Positions 48,652 to 59,159 of a stretch of 64,000 bases of DNA are shown piece by piece. This DNA comes from a candidate division KSB1 bacterium (GTDB lineage Bacteria > Zhuqueibacterota > Zhuqueibacteria > Residuimicrobiales > Krinioviventaceae), in NCBI GenBank assembly GCA_034505495.1, contig JAPDQV010000005.1, positions 64,115-128,114 of the forward strand, written 5' to 3'. The translations under genes and the position numbers were made by a program. Positions within the stretch are counted from its first letter, which is position 1, and every line of letters starts with the position of its first letter. The notes under the pieces were generated by a model. The model was not told the DNA's origin and did not search any database. It was given only the letters and a program-made list of their open reading frames with translations.

Positions 48652-50184
48652 TTATCTTGCCAGCACCATCCTGCCTAGTGCAGAGAAATTACCGGCCGTT
48701 AATCGATACAAATAGATGCCGCTCGGCAGGCAGGCCGCCTCGAAGGGTATCGTGTGTTCCCCTGCTTCGTATATTCCGCAGCTGATCTTTTGCAAAACTT
48801 CTCCCCTCAGATTGTAGATTGTCAAAGCAACGTCCGATCTGCGGGGAATACGAAAACGTATGGCGGTCTCAGCATTGAATGGATTGGGATAATTCGGCAG
48901 CAGTTGAAAATCCCGCATAGTCTTTGTCGAGCGCACTCCCAAAGAAATCGTACCATCGGAAACCAGCGTCATAATGCTTCGGGCGGCCAATTCGATTTTA
49001 AGCGTATCGGAGGAAAGAGAGATTTCCTGTTTCCGCTCGCAGTTTGCATTCTCCGAAGTTATGTATGGGATAAGGCGTTCGATTCGGCCGTCGCGAAAGA
49101 TAAAGGTCTGAGATTTGGCAAATGCCGACGTATTGACGGCGACCAGCACAACGCGCGTAAAAGCACTGTCGATATACGCCGAAGTGTAAACGCTGTTCTG
49201 CGGCCGAGGCGTGCACTCCAATCGACGGTAACCGGGGCGAATGAAGCGGGAAAAATGCGACATCACATAGCCGCGCTTGGTCATTTCGCCTTTTTTGCCG
49301 CTGTCCATGGTGCCGTCGCTGATGGGGCCGTAGTAGCGGACGATGTACCACCAGACATAGGCGTTCATATCGGCGCACATAACCTCGTGCATCTCTTTGC
49401 CGACCTCTAAAGCCAGGGGCCAAAGATTGCCCGAATTTTGGCTGTCGGTATAATGCTCGGTCATCCAGACTTCCTTGCCTTTGCTTTTAGCCAGGGGATA
49501 AGGCGCAAGGCCGGCACCGTAGATATGACCGCCGATGATGTCGACATTTTCGCAGGCAATCGGATCGTTCAGGATGGGGTCGGACAGGGCGCGTCGAAAC
49601 TGAAAGGACTCGGGGGCGATCACGCGCGTAATAAGCAAAGAGGCATAGTCGCGCACAAATGCGAGCAACTCGGAGGCCGACCATTGCGTCCAGCCGCCGT
49701 CGTAATCGGGCTCGTTCTGCACCGAAACCGCATAGATCGGCACCCCTCTCGACTCCATAAAGGTGACGAATTCGTTCAGATGCTCCGCATAATCCTCGTA
49801 ATGTTCAGGCTTGACTTTTTTTACGCCGTTGACGGTCTGCAGCATCGAGGCAGGAGCATTCCACGGGGAGGCAAAAATCAAAACCCCCATCTCGTGAGCT
49901 TTTTGGGCCGTACGAACGTTGAGGCTCCAGTTGTTCTTGTCCGGATCAATCATCAACCGGAGCATCGACAGACCCAACTGGCCTTCTTCAATGCCGAAGG
50001 CGGTACGAATTTCGCTGTCGGTCATGTCGGGCCGCCAAGGCAGGATATTGGCGCCGCCGAAGCCGCGAATTCTTTGATGGGTGCTGTCCAGATCGACGAT
50101 TGCCTCATTTTTTGCCGCTGCCGGCAAAATCCCGCAAAAGTACACCGTCAACAGAACGGACAACACACGCGTTGCAAGGTTCAA
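48652..50184 (-). CDS. GH30 glucurono/arabinoxylanase with type IX sorting domain
   Basis: 510 residues. Signal peptide, a GH30-type (beta/alpha)8 barrel with acid/base Glu near residue 158 (SVQNEPDYDGGW) and nucleophile Glu near 243 (VWMTEHYTD), a beta side-domain, and a C-terminal sorting domain (LLPNYPNPFNAETAIRF ... GIYLYRLTAG) that directs export by the type IX secretion system. GH30 subfamily 8 relatives cut the xylan backbone next to glucuronate. I start it at TTG 50184, which has AAAGG upstream; a GTG at 50202 without a ribosome site is the alternative. Confidence 0.85.
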   Translation of the reverse strand: MNLATRVLSVLLTVYFCGILPAAAKNEAIVDLDSTHQRIRGFGGANILPWRPDMTDSEIRTAFGIEEGQLGLSMLRLMIDPDKNNWSLNVRTAQKAHEMGVLIFASPWNAPASMLQTVNGVKKVKPEHYEDYAEHLNEFVTFMESRGVPIYAVSVQNEPDYDGGWTQWSASELLAFVRDYASLLITRVIAPESFQFRRALSDPILNDPIACENVDIIGGHIYGAGLAPYPLAKSKGKEVWMTEHYTDSQNSGNLWPLALEVGKEMHEVMCADMNAYVWWYIVRYYGPISDGTMDSGKKGEMTKRGYVMSHFSRFIRPGYRRLECTPRPQNSVYTSAYIDSAFTRVVLVAVNTSAFAKSQTFIFRDGRIERLIPYITSENANCERKQEISLSSDTLKIELAARSIMTLVSDGTISLGVRSTKTMRDFQLLPNYPNPFNAETAIRFRIPRRSDVALTIYNLRGEVLQKISCGIYEAGEHTIPFEAACLPSGIYLYRLTAGNFSALGRMVLAR

Positions 50185-50228
50185 AGTCCTTTCCCTTCCC
50201 ACATTAATCTACAAATAGGCGGGCCGCC

Positions 50229-51569
50229 TCACTGGAAGCGAATCCAATCGACCTCTATCGGTTCTGTAGTCCGAGATCGTACGACCAAGTGATAGGTGCC
50301 CGGCACCTGCTTTTTCAAGCGGGCCTCGACCAACTGCCATTCTGGTCCGGCAGGAATCTTGACCTCGGCAACGGGCCGGTCGGCATGAGGATGCAGATAT
50401 ACGGCAAGTCTGCCGCCTTTCGGTGCATTGGCTTTTACCTGGACACGTCGGTATTTTTTGTTGAACTCGACGCTGTTGTACTGAACCCATTCATCCGCTT
50501 TTCCGAAGCAGGTCTTCCATCCGGCGAACGTATTGAGCGTATCGAGAAAGGCTATCGAAACGCCGTCGCTTTTGCTGCTGTAGCGGTCAATCTGAATTTC
50601 GTTTGCAGCCTTTGTTATCCCGACGCCGCGCAGGGTCGGAATCACTTTGCGAATGGTACCGTCTTCATTGAAGAACAAGCTGTCGATGCGGGCTGATCGG
50701 CATTTGTCAAAGTGCGGTGAATAGTCGTTGTGATGATAAAAAAGATACCATTGACCGTTGAATTCCACGATGGAATGGTGATTCGTCCAGCAGCCGGTCG
50801 GCGATTCATCCATGATGACGCCGGTAACTCGGAAGGGTCCCATCGGATTGTCGCCCATGGCGTATTCGAGGCGTTCTGTTTTGTTCTCTACATGCGGATA
50901 AGTCATGTAATAAATGCCGTTACGTTCGAAAACGAACGGCCCCTCCTTCAGACCTTTTTGAGGCAAGTCTGCAACCACCTGCGGCTCCGACGCCAAATGC
51001 AGCATATCATCGGTCAGCTTGGCGACAAAGATGTTCCCCGCCGACCAATAGAGATAGGCCTGTCCATCCTTATCGATGAGCACATTCGGGTCGATTCCGA
51101 ACACGCCTTTGAGCGGTTCCGGCTGCGGCACGAACGGTCCTGCGGGGCTGTCCGCCACCGCCACACCGATGCCGAAACCGCGACCGAACTCGCTCTTTCT
51201 GGTTGCCGGAAAGTAGAAATAGTACTTGCCGTTGCGCTCGACACAGTCCGGCGCCCACATGCTGTAAGAATTCGCATCCACCCAGTTCACCTTGTCCTGA
51301 CTGACAATGACGCCGTGATCCGTCCAATCGACCAAATCGGGAGAGGAAAAGACATGGTAATCTTCCATGCAGAACCAACCGACGCGGCCTTTGCCCTCCT
51401 GAGCAAGGATGTCGTGCGAGGGATAAAGATAAACTTTACCGTTAAAAACCCTCGCCGTCGGATCCGCTGTGAATTGGTCACGAATGATCGGATTCTGCCC
51501 CAAGAGCAAAGAGGCGGCTGAAAGAACCGTTACGAGAGCACTGTAAAAAGAAGAAAAACCCTTTTTCAT
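50229..51569 (-). CDS. GH43 glycosidase with C-terminal CBM6-like domain
   Basis: 446 residues: signal peptide, then a five-bladed propeller with the catalytic triad candidates FTADPTARVFNGKVYLYP (base Asp), GIDPNVLIDKDGQAYLYW (middle Asp) and LKEGPFVFERNGIYYMTY (acid Glu). The C-terminal part (FAGWKTCFGKADEWVQYNSVEF onward) resembles a CBM6-like sugar-binding domain. Enzymes of this kind remove xylose or arabinose units. First gene of the xylan cluster as transcribed. Confidence 0.88.
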   Translation of the reverse strand: MKKGFSSFYSALVTVLSAASLLLGQNPIIRDQFTADPTARVFNGKVYLYPSHDILAQEGKGRVGWFCMEDYHVFSSPDLVDWTDHGVIVSQDKVNWVDANSYSMWAPDCVERNGKYYFYFPATRKSEFGRGFGIGVAVADSPAGPFVPQPEPLKGVFGIDPNVLIDKDGQAYLYWSAGNIFVAKLTDDMLHLASEPQVVADLPQKGLKEGPFVFERNGIYYMTYPHVENKTERLEYAMGDNPMGPFRVTGVIMDESPTGCWTNHHSIVEFNGQWYLFYHHNDYSPHFDKCRSARIDSLFFNEDGTIRKVIPTLRGVGITKAANEIQIDRYSSKSDGVSIAFLDTLNTFAGWKTCFGKADEWVQYNSVEFNKKYRRVQVKANAPKGGRLAVYLHPHADRPVAEVKIPAGPEWQLVEARLKKQVPGTYHLVVRSRTTEPIEVDWIRFQ

Positions 51570-51708
51570 ACACGTTTCTCCAAGTTTTTAGACAAAAGAC
51601 GAATGAGCGGCCCGAATGTTCAATGATTTGCTTACGAAATGTATTTTCTCACCCTGACAGCGCAATACTGCGCGAGCAGCCGGGCAGCTTCCGCAACTTT
51701 CGGCAATT

Positions 51709-51733
51709 TTGGTACCCTTTAAAGTGCTATAAT
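51709..51733 (+). promoter_or_regulatory. Possible promoter of the large surface protein
   Basis: TGCTATAAT at 51725-51733 is an extended -10 element; the -35 part is not clear (TTGGTA at 51709 is too close). It would give a very short leader before the TTG start. Confidence 0.3.
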
Positions 51734-51749
51734 TTCTGTCCCTCGGGAG

Positions 51750-54700
51750 TTGACGTTGGTCGGACGCTGCTTTTTCCGGTTATTAATTTTATTTCCGCTT
51801 TTTCGTCTCTTCAGCACGGACATTGAGCAGTCCTTTGTTCTGCAGGACCCTCCGCCGCGGCCTGAAGCAGTAGAATACGAACTCCTGCCCGCAGCGGATG
51901 AGTCGATCCGCGCCGTTGACGGCGATCGGGTCGAATGGATCCGCCGACTGCCGGGCCGCAGCCTTGTCGGACACGTGGATCTGCAGCTGCAAAAGGAGGT
52001 CTCGATACCGGCGGATTCGGTGCGGGCACTCATCCGCCTTGTCGATGTTTCGGGAGACACCCTGACAGTTTTCTCGGGCCGATTCGATCGCGACGGTCGG
52101 CTGGAAGCCGCTTTCAACGGTGTCTATACATCTTCCGTCGTTGTTACTTTGAGCGGTGCAGCCGGCCCCCCTTCTGCCGACATGCAGATCTCCGGCATCG
52201 TTCTCGGAGCGAGTACGCGCATCATGCTCATCGGCGACTCTATCACAGCGGGCAAGTTTGCCGACGACATGATCGGCTTTCGTAAGGTCATACACGACAA
52301 GCTTCGCGCCGCGGGCTTGGCGTTCGATTTGGTCGGCGGCTACGGCGATCCGCCTTACGAAGGCCATTTTCAAGGGAGCATGAAGATCAACGACTTTTAT
52401 CCCGCCAACCTGACGCCCGGCGCCCGCGGCCGCATGGACGTCACAGCCGCCATGAACAACTTTCGCCCAAACATCGCCGTGCTGCATGTCGGCACCAACG
52501 ATCTGGCCTCGGAAGATGGGACGCCGGTCGCTCCCTATGCGAACGGCAGCGGCTTTACCGCCACTCAGACCGGCGAATTGGGCACTCTCATCCGCTATCT
52601 TTTGCGCTGGAATGACGGCACCGCCGGCAGAGACCTGACCGCCGTTGTCGTCTGCCTTATCATCCCGATCAAGTACGAAGATAGTCTTTGTGTCGCCTTT
52701 AACCTGGAAGCTGCGCGCCTGGTCAACGATTTTCGTAACGGCCGCATTACCGGCAAGCCGGAACCGGTCTATTTGTGCGATGTTTTCAGCCGCTTTCGCG
52801 AGTGGCCGGACCTGGTTGAAAACGGCTACAAAGCGCTCATGTACGACAAGCTGCACCCCAATACGGCCGGTCACAATCTAATCGGCGAGACGCTGTTCGA
52901 GACACTGGCGCCGCTTTTGGGTGCTCCGCAAAAATGGTTTGCCGATGTAACCGCCTACGCCGGTATGTTGGGCGCCGACCATCTGTTCGAACATCAGGGC
53001 GTCGCCGTTGCGGACATCGACGGCGACGGCCGCGAAGACGCTCTCATTACCCGCACCAACGCTTCGGCATCCGACCGTTTCACCTTTCTTTTCAACAATA
53101 CGGGATCGCTGTCCTTTGCAGAAGAATCGGGTTACGGAGGCCTCGAGGGCAGGTATCCGGCTCGGGGGGCGGTCTTTTTTGACATGGACAATGACGGCGA
53201 CCTGGATTTGTTTTTGGGCGTTTCAGGCGGCCGAAATCGACTGTATATGAATTCCGGCGGCTCTTTTCGCGACATCACGACAGCAGGCGGAATCGCCGAT
53301 CTGCCGCGCGTGACCACCGGCGTCGCCGCCTTTGACGCCGATAACGACGGCGACCTTGACCTCTATGCCGTGAATTCGCGGGAAAAGAATGAGCTCTACA
53401 TCAATCAAAACGGCCGGTTTTCATTGCAGAATCGCGGGGCCGAGGATGTCACGGAACCGAACATCCCGAGCCTCAGCCTGGCGGCCGCCGACGTCGATGC
53501 GGATGACGACATCGACCTCTATGTCGTCAAGCGCGGCGCCGCGAACAAGCTGTTCCTCAACGACGGCAGCGGCTGGTTCCAGGAAGCGGCCGCTGCCGCC
53601 GGCATCGATCTGGTCTCGTCCTCCAACTCGGCTGTCTTTGCCGATCTGGACAACGACGGCGACCTCGATCTGCTGATCGGGGTGACGGCTTCTGCAACGG
53701 ATCCTTCGCCGAACGTTGCCGTCTTTGAGAATGTCGGCGGTATCTTTTCCCGCCGCAACCTCAATCTGCCGATGGACGGCTATTCGATTTTAGCGGAAGA
53801 TTTCGATAATGACGGCGATCTCGACCTCCTGGTGACGCAGGAGGAAAGTCGCGCCGCTCTGTATCGCAACGACGGCAATTGGCGCTTTACGCTCCTCACC
53901 GGCACCGGCGCAGAAATTCATGCCGGCGACGTGCGCGGTGCTGCCGCTGTCGATGCGGATGCCGACGGCGACCTCGATCTATTGGCAGCCCGCGCCGACA
54001 TGTTCAATATTTTCCTGCGCAATCAGCTGAACATCGGCAACCATTTTCTCCGCGTATTAGCACGCGGTCCGGCCGGAAACGCCGTGGGGTTCGGCACCAA
54101 GCTTTGGCTTTTCGAAGCCGGTCGATTGGGTGACCGGAATGCCCTGCTGGGCTTTCAAGAGGTGCAGTCGATCGCCGGCCACATTTCGCAGCCGTCGTCA
54201 ATCCGCCATTTTGGCCTTAAAGACAGAACGGCCTGCGATCTGCTGGCTCGCTTCAGCGACGGTTCCTATGCCGCTTTTGCGCGCGTTTCAGCGGATCAGA
54301 CGCTTGTCATCGCCCCGCCGGAATCCTCGGCGAATCCCGAACCGGCGCAGCTTTCGCTTGTCGGCGGCGACGGCCAGCGCGGCACGGTCGGCGAAAGATT
54401 GAGCCTGCCGCTTGCCGTTAAAGTGACCGACCGATCCGGCAGGCCGGTCAGCGGCAGCGCCGTCACCTTTCGCGTCGTGGAAGGCGACGCGGAACTGCTG
54501 ACACTTTCCCCTCCGAGCGGCCGCATTGCCCTGCCGCCGGAGACCGGACAACTCACCTCAAATGCCGTGCGCTCCGCCGGGACGGATTGCGCCGACGGAA
54601 GCTTTGTGTTGATTCCGCCGCATCGCCGCGGACCGGCGGCTGTTCTCCTAGAAAAGGCTGTTCAAAGCAACGAGTATACTCTTTGGCTGCGGATGCGTAA

Positions 54701-57700
54701 TCCGGGAGCAACCCAATCCATAAGAATCCGTATAGACGCCGGTACGCCCATCGACATCGCTTGTCCCAATTTGCTCGATTGGAGCTGGTTCTCTCTGCCC
54801 GACCGAATCCGCTTGACGTCCGGAGTACATGCCTTTGCAATCGAGTTCGACGGCGCCGTTCAGCTCGATCAACTGCTCCTGTGCGAAAGCGCCGACGATC
54901 GGCCGGAAAATAAAGGCGAAATCAGCAATTCACCCGAGCTCACCAACGAGCGGGGGATCGCCGAGCGGCTTGTCAGGTTCGGCACTCGCGCGGGACGAAT
55001 TGTGGTCACCGCTGAACTGCGCCGGAACGGCGAGCACATTTCCGGCAGCCCCCAAACGTTCACGCTGACCGCTTTGCCCGGACCAGCGGTGTCCATGCGC
55101 GAAACGAGCGGCAATCACCAGGCGGGACGATCCGGCGAACGGTTGGCTGAACCGTTTGTCGTCACGGTTTACGACGCCTTCGGCAATCCGGTGCCGGATT
55201 TCGCCGTCAATTTTTCCGTCGTCAGCGGCGGCGGCACCCTTACCGAAGGCAGCACTGTTTTGACCAATGCGGAAGGCCGCGCACAAAATTTTTTGCTCTT
55301 GGGAGCAGCCGGAACGCAGCAGATTGTCCGCGCCGAAGCGCCGCTGATCGGCTCTCCGGTGCTCTTTTACGCCCGCACCCTGCTGTTTGCCGCTCAACTT
55401 CGCCTGCTCTCGGGCGAAGGGCAAACAGCACCCGTGCTGTCGACCCTGCCGCAGCCGATTGTCGTGCAGATTCTCAGCCATGACGGCCAAGCGGTTCCCG
55501 ATCACCCGATACGTTTTTCAGTAAGCGATGAAGGCGCAGCGATTTCGAACGAGGCTTCTTTCCCTCGCGCCGATACCGCTCTGACGGTATTAAGCGATGA
55601 GCAGGGAAAAGCGCGTATTTTTTGGCGATTGGGTAGGCGGGCAGGTGCACAGCGACTGATCGTCAACGCCGGATTCCTTGCCGGCTCACCGGCGATCGTC
55701 ACTGCAGAAGCTCAGAACGGGCCGCCGGCACTTCTCGTCAAGATCGGCGGCGATCATCAAAGCGGCATCGTCGCCCGCCCCTTGCCTCAGCCGTTGGCCA
55801 TCCGACTCTTGGATGCAGGCGGCAATCCGCTGCCGGGTCGAATCATCCGCTTTTCCGCGCTCGAAAGCGACGGTTCTTTTGGGGGCAAATCTTTTGCAGC
55901 AGTCGCCACCGATTCGCTTGGTACGGCTTCGGCCGTTTACACCCTCGGAAAAACTGCAGGCCGGCGAATTGTCGTCCAGGCCGAGACGTTTGATAAACCG
56001 CAACCGGCCGGTTCTCCGGCCGACTTTGAAGCCGCGGCGCAGCCCGATTCCGCCTTTTTTGCCGCCAAGGTCTCCGGTGATCTTCAAACCGCGCCGGTCG
56101 GAGAGACGCTGGAACAGCCGCTGGTCGTCAAAATTACCGACCGCTTCGGCAATCCGGTCGCCGGATTTCATCCGTCCTTTGTCGGCGGTGCAGAAGGCGC
56201 AGGCTTTACAAGAGCGGACACGGTTTCCAATGAGAACGGCTTGGCGAGCGCCTTTCTGAGATTGGGCTTTCGAGCCGGCACGCAGCAGGCGCGGGTCATT
56301 TGTCCCAACTTGACGCCGCCTGAAATCGAGTTTTCTTTCTTTGCAACCGCCGGCGAGCCGCGTGCCCTGTCTTATTTGGCAGGCAACGGTCAAACAGGCT
56401 CAGCAGGCAGCATTTTGGCGGATTCATTGCTCGTAAAGGTGACCGACGCCTACGACAACCCGAAATCGGAATGGCCTGTGCATTTTGCGATGCTCAGCAG
56501 CGTCGGCAGCCTCGAGGGAGAGAGCGAAAAGACGGTGCTGACCAACAGCAAAGGCATCGCCGGCGTCCGGCTGCAGCTGGGCGAGGCAGTCGGGGATTCG
56601 ATCTATATCGTTGAAGCGACTAGCCGTTATAACGGCGAGCTTTTGCCGCATCCGGTGCAGTTCTATGCTTCCTGCCGTCGCCTGCCGCCGACCAGGCTCG
56701 TCGCCCTTACACCGACAATCGGCCTGCGCGGCGCACCACAGCGTCCCCTGCCGTACTCCATCGTCGTACAGGTCTTGGACTCAGCCGGATCACCCGTCGC
56801 CGAAGTGCCGGTCGAATGGAAAGTACTGCAGGGAGGCGGTTCTCTAAACAGCCCGCCATCCGTTTCTGCTGTTTCTTCAACCAACGGCCTTGGTAAAGCT
56901 GAAGCGGTTTGGATCTTGGGCCGCATGGGAGAACCGCAGCTTTTATCCGCCGCATGTCTTTACGACGGCCTTCCGCTGTCGGGCTCGCCCATTCTCTTTC
57001 GCGCCGAGACGGAAGCGCCGAGACTCGATGCGCTGGCGGCGGTCGGCGACACCCTCATTCGCGCTCGTCCGGCAACCGTCATCAGTCTGCAGGTGAGGAC
57101 TCTCGACCAGTTCAGGGAGCCGATGGCCGATCAATTGGTCACCTTTTCTGTGTTGAGCGGCGATGCCCGCTGGCGGGAAACCATCGATCCTTCTCTCACT
57201 TTACACAGCAGTGCCGAGGGTGTCGTGACGGCGGAGCTAATCACCGGCGTCAAGCCTGCCGTAATCGAAGCAGTTTCTTTCGGCCCGCAGGGACGTCTGC
57301 TCGGCAATGCGATCGTTCGCTTTACCGTCGTACCCGCCGGGCCGCGCCTGATCATTGCAGCGGGCGACGGCCAAGCCGCACCGGTCGGAAGTCGGTTGCC
57401 GACTCCTCTCACCGTACGGGCAGTGGATGAAAACGAGCAGGGAATCGGCGGAATTGAGGTCACTTTTACCCCGACTGTCGGGGACGGCCGACTGCTCGAC
57501 GCAGCGCAACAGACCACCGACGCGCAAGGCTATGCAACGGTCGGTTATCAATTGGGATTGAAAAGCGGACTGCATCGAATCCGCGCGGCTTCTGCTTTGG
57601 GTGAAGTCGAGTTTTCTGCGCGTGCCGTGGCGGGAGAGGCATCGCAGCTGGTCGTCGTCAAGGGCGACGGCCAAACCGGCGTAGCAGGCCATCCGCTCAA

Positions 57701-59036
57701 CCAAAAGCTCATCGTCCAGGTAAAAGATGCGTTCGACAACGGCGTGCCGAAAGTGACGGTTTACTTTGAGCCGGAGCAGGGTTTCGCCGAGCCGCCGCAG
57801 GCTGCTGCAGATTCTCTCGGTTTTGTCGGCTGCGAATGGACGTTGGGATTGGAAGCGGGGGAACAAACACTGACCGCGCGACTGGAGGGAACTGCACAGA
57901 CCCGTTTTACCGCCGCGGCGTTACCGAACCAAGCGCCGGTTTTGGTGCTGCCGGACAGCATAGTTGTTGATGAAAATCAGCCGATGCGGCTGACCATCGA
58001 GGCGCACGATCCCGAAAACGACAGCCTTTCGATCGTCGTCCTCAATCTTCCTGCCGGTGCGCAGTTCGATGTCGCCAAACGCGAGTTTTCTTGGCACCCC
58101 AATTATGATCAGGCCGGCAGATATTCGCCTGTTTTTTATGCCGCCGATCACTTGGGCGCGGCAGCGATGCGGGTTCTTCCCATCATCGTTCGCAACGTCA
58201 ATCGTCCGCCGGTTATCGCCGAAGAGATTTGCCGACCGACGGTGCGGGACCTCGGAGCCGTCCACAAAAACGAGCCGATCGATTTTTACGCCGCAGCAAG
58301 GGACCCGGACGGTGATCCGCTGCATTTCATCTGGACGGTCATGGGCAGGCCGACCGCGTTAGGGCAAATGTTTCACTTTGCCCCGCAGACTTTTAATGGC
58401 GCAATAGAAGTCAAAGCGTTAGTCTTTGACTTTGAGGACACCGTGAGCACCAGCTGGCGGCTGCATGTGGTTACGAGCGTCGAGGTGAGCGATTTCTCCG
58501 CCGCTTACGAACCGTTTGCGGGCGTACGGTTATCGTGGAAAATTCTCCAGAACGGCACCGGCTCCCTCAGCATCGAGCGCCGAGACGGTGAAACGATTCA
58601 ATTGCTGGGAGCAACGAGCGCCGATTCTATCGGCTATTGTCATTTTCTCGATGGAACCGCAGAAGCCGGTAAAAGTTACCTCTACCGCCTGCTTACGGAA
58701 ACTGGCTATGGCGAGCCGCTCGAACTCGGGCGTATCGCCGTCTCGGTACCGCTGCCGCGCGAGTTTGCGCTGCTGCCGCTCTTTCCCAATCCTTTCAATG
58801 CCTGCGTGCAGCTGCGGCTTACGCTGCCGCAGGATTCCTTTGTTCGTCTTGCTGTCTATGATCTGCTCGGCCGGCGCGTGCGGCAATTAATCGATTGCAG
58901 GCTCAAGGCAGGCTGCCATACGTTTATGTGGGATGGAAAAAACGAAATCGGTTTGTCCTGCGCTTCCGGAAACTATCTGATCCGCGCCGAATCGACGGCG
59001 GGCAAGACCGTGCAAAAGGCAACCCTGCTCAAATAA
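51750..59036 (+). CDS. Giant secreted protein: SGNH esterase, FG-GAP, ten Ig-like repeats, type IX sorting domain
   Basis: 2,428 codons. Residues 1-25 are a signal peptide. About 155-385 is an SGNH hydrolase domain: block I IGDSITAGKF (158-166), block III HVGTNDLA (about 247), and block V DKLHPNTAGH (about 367). About 400-860 carries seven Ca-binding FG-GAP/VCBS units, repeating DxDNDGDLDL. About 866-2061 holds ten Ig-like (bacterial Big_1-type) repeats with a G(D/N)GQ-type first strand and a VTD-x-GNPV-type turn. Then a cadherin/He_PIG-like domain (about 2061-2150) and a C-terminal domain with LFPNPFNACVQLRLTLP for type IX export. The start codon is TTG (51750 or 51756, with GGGAG upstream). 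Likely cell-surface polysaccharide esterase or adhesin. Confidence 0.88.
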   Translation: MTLVGRCFFRLLILFPLFRLFSTDIEQSFVLQDPPPRPEAVEYELLPAADESIRAVDGDRVEWIRRLPGRSLVGHVDLQLQKEVSIPADSVRALIRLVDVSGDTLTVFSGRFDRDGRLEAAFNGVYTSSVVVTLSGAAGPPSADMQISGIVLGASTRIMLIGDSITAGKFADDMIGFRKVIHDKLRAAGLAFDLVGGYGDPPYEGHFQGSMKINDFYPANLTPGARGRMDVTAAMNNFRPNIAVLHVGTNDLASEDGTPVAPYANGSGFTATQTGELGTLIRYLLRWNDGTAGRDLTAVVVCLIIPIKYEDSLCVAFNLEAARLVNDFRNGRITGKPEPVYLCDVFSRFREWPDLVENGYKALMYDKLHPNTAGHNLIGETLFETLAPLLGAPQKWFADVTAYAGMLGADHLFEHQGVAVADIDGDGREDALITRTNASASDRFTFLFNNTGSLSFAEESGYGGLEGRYPARGAVFFDMDNDGDLDLFLGVSGGRNRLYMNSGGSFRDITTAGGIADLPRVTTGVAAFDADNDGDLDLYAVNSREKNELYINQNGRFSLQNRGAEDVTEPNIPSLSLAAADVDADDDIDLYVVKRGAANKLFLNDGSGWFQEAAAAAGIDLVSSSNSAVFADLDNDGDLDLLIGVTASATDPSPNVAVFENVGGIFSRRNLNLPMDGYSILAEDFDNDGDLDLLVTQEESRAALYRNDGNWRFTLLTGTGAEIHAGDVRGAAAVDADADGDLDLLAARADMFNIFLRNQLNIGNHFLRVLARGPAGNAVGFGTKLWLFEAGRLGDRNALLGFQEVQSIAGHISQPSSIRHFGLKDRTACDLLARFSDGSYAAFARVSADQTLVIAPPESSANPEPAQLSLVGGDGQRGTVGERLSLPLAVKVTDRSGRPVSGSAVTFRVVEGDAELLTLSPPSGRIALPPETGQLTSNAVRSAGTDCADGSFVLIPPHRRGPAAVLLEKAVQSNEYTLWLRMRNPGATQSIRIRIDAGTPIDIACPNLLDWSWFSLPDRIRLTSGVHAFAIEFDGAVQLDQLLLCESADDRPENKGEISNSPELTNERGIAERLVRFGTRAGRIVVTAELRRNGEHISGSPQTFTLTALPGPAVSMRETSGNHQAGRSGERLAEPFVVTVYDAFGNPVPDFAVNFSVVSGGGTLTEGSTVLTNAEGRAQNFLLLGAAGTQQIVRAEAPLIGSPVLFYARTLLFAAQLRLLSGEGQTAPVLSTLPQPIVVQILSHDGQAVPDHPIRFSVSDEGAAISNEASFPRADTALTVLSDEQGKARIFWRLGRRAGAQRLIVNAGFLAGSPAIVTAEAQNGPPALLVKIGGDHQSGIVARPLPQPLAIRLLDAGGNPLPGRIIRFSALESDGSFGGKSFAAVATDSLGTASAVYTLGKTAGRRIVVQAETFDKPQPAGSPADFEAAAQPDSAFFAAKVSGDLQTAPVGETLEQPLVVKITDRFGNPVAGFHPSFVGGAEGAGFTRADTVSNENGLASAFLRLGFRAGTQQARVICPNLTPPEIEFSFFATAGEPRALSYLAGNGQTGSAGSILADSLLVKVTDAYDNPKSEWPVHFAMLSSVGSLEGESEKTVLTNSKGIAGVRLQLGEAVGDSIYIVEATSRYNGELLPHPVQFYASCRRLPPTRLVALTPTIGLRGAPQRPLPYSIVVQVLDSAGSPVAEVPVEWKVLQGGGSLNSPPSVSAVSSTNGLGKAEAVWILGRMGEPQLLSAACLYDGLPLSGSPILFRAETEAPRLDALAAVGDTLIRARPATVISLQVRTLDQFREPMADQLVTFSVLSGDARWRETIDPSLTLHSSAEGVVTAELITGVKPAVIEAVSFGPQGRLLGNAIVRFTVVPAGPRLIIAAGDGQAAPVGSRLPTPLTVRAVDENEQGIGGIEVTFTPTVGDGRLLDAAQQTTDAQGYATVGYQLGLKSGLHRIRAASALGEVEFSARAVAGEASQLVVVKGDGQTGVAGHPLNQKLIVQVKDAFDNGVPKVTVYFEPEQGFAEPPQAAADSLGFVGCEWTLGLEAGEQTLTARLEGTAQTRFTAAALPNQAPVLVLPDSIVVDENQPMRLTIEAHDPENDSLSIVVLNLPAGAQFDVAKREFSWHPNYDQAGRYSPVFYAADHLGAAAMRVLPIIVRNVNRPPVIAEEICRPTVRDLGAVHKNEPIDFYAAARDPDGDPLHFIWTVMGRPTALGQMFHFAPQTFNGAIEVKALVFDFEDTVSTSWRLHVVTSVEVSDFSAAYEPFAGVRLSWKILQNGTGSLSIERRDGETIQLLGATSADSIGYCHFLDGTAEAGKSYLYRLLTETGYGEPLELGRIAVSVPLPREFALLPLFPNPFNACVQLRLTLPQDSFVRLAVYDLLGRRVRQLIDCRLKAGCHTFMWDGKNEIGLSCASGNYLIRAESTAGKTVQKATLLK

Positions 59037-59159
59037 CCCTGAAAAATGTCGTGAGAATAGTCGGACGGAGCTTTTTGCAGGCCTTGGCGGAGCAGCATGC
59101 TTTAGCGAAAGAGCGAATTGGATGATTTACATGCAGCAGGAATATGGCCTTTAAAAGCC

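Noticed and set aside
53150-54000. Tandem DNA repeats or CRISPR in the FG-GAP region
   Set aside because: The regularity comes from the repeated protein motif DxDNDGDLDL; spacing and DNA sequence vary and no spacers exist.
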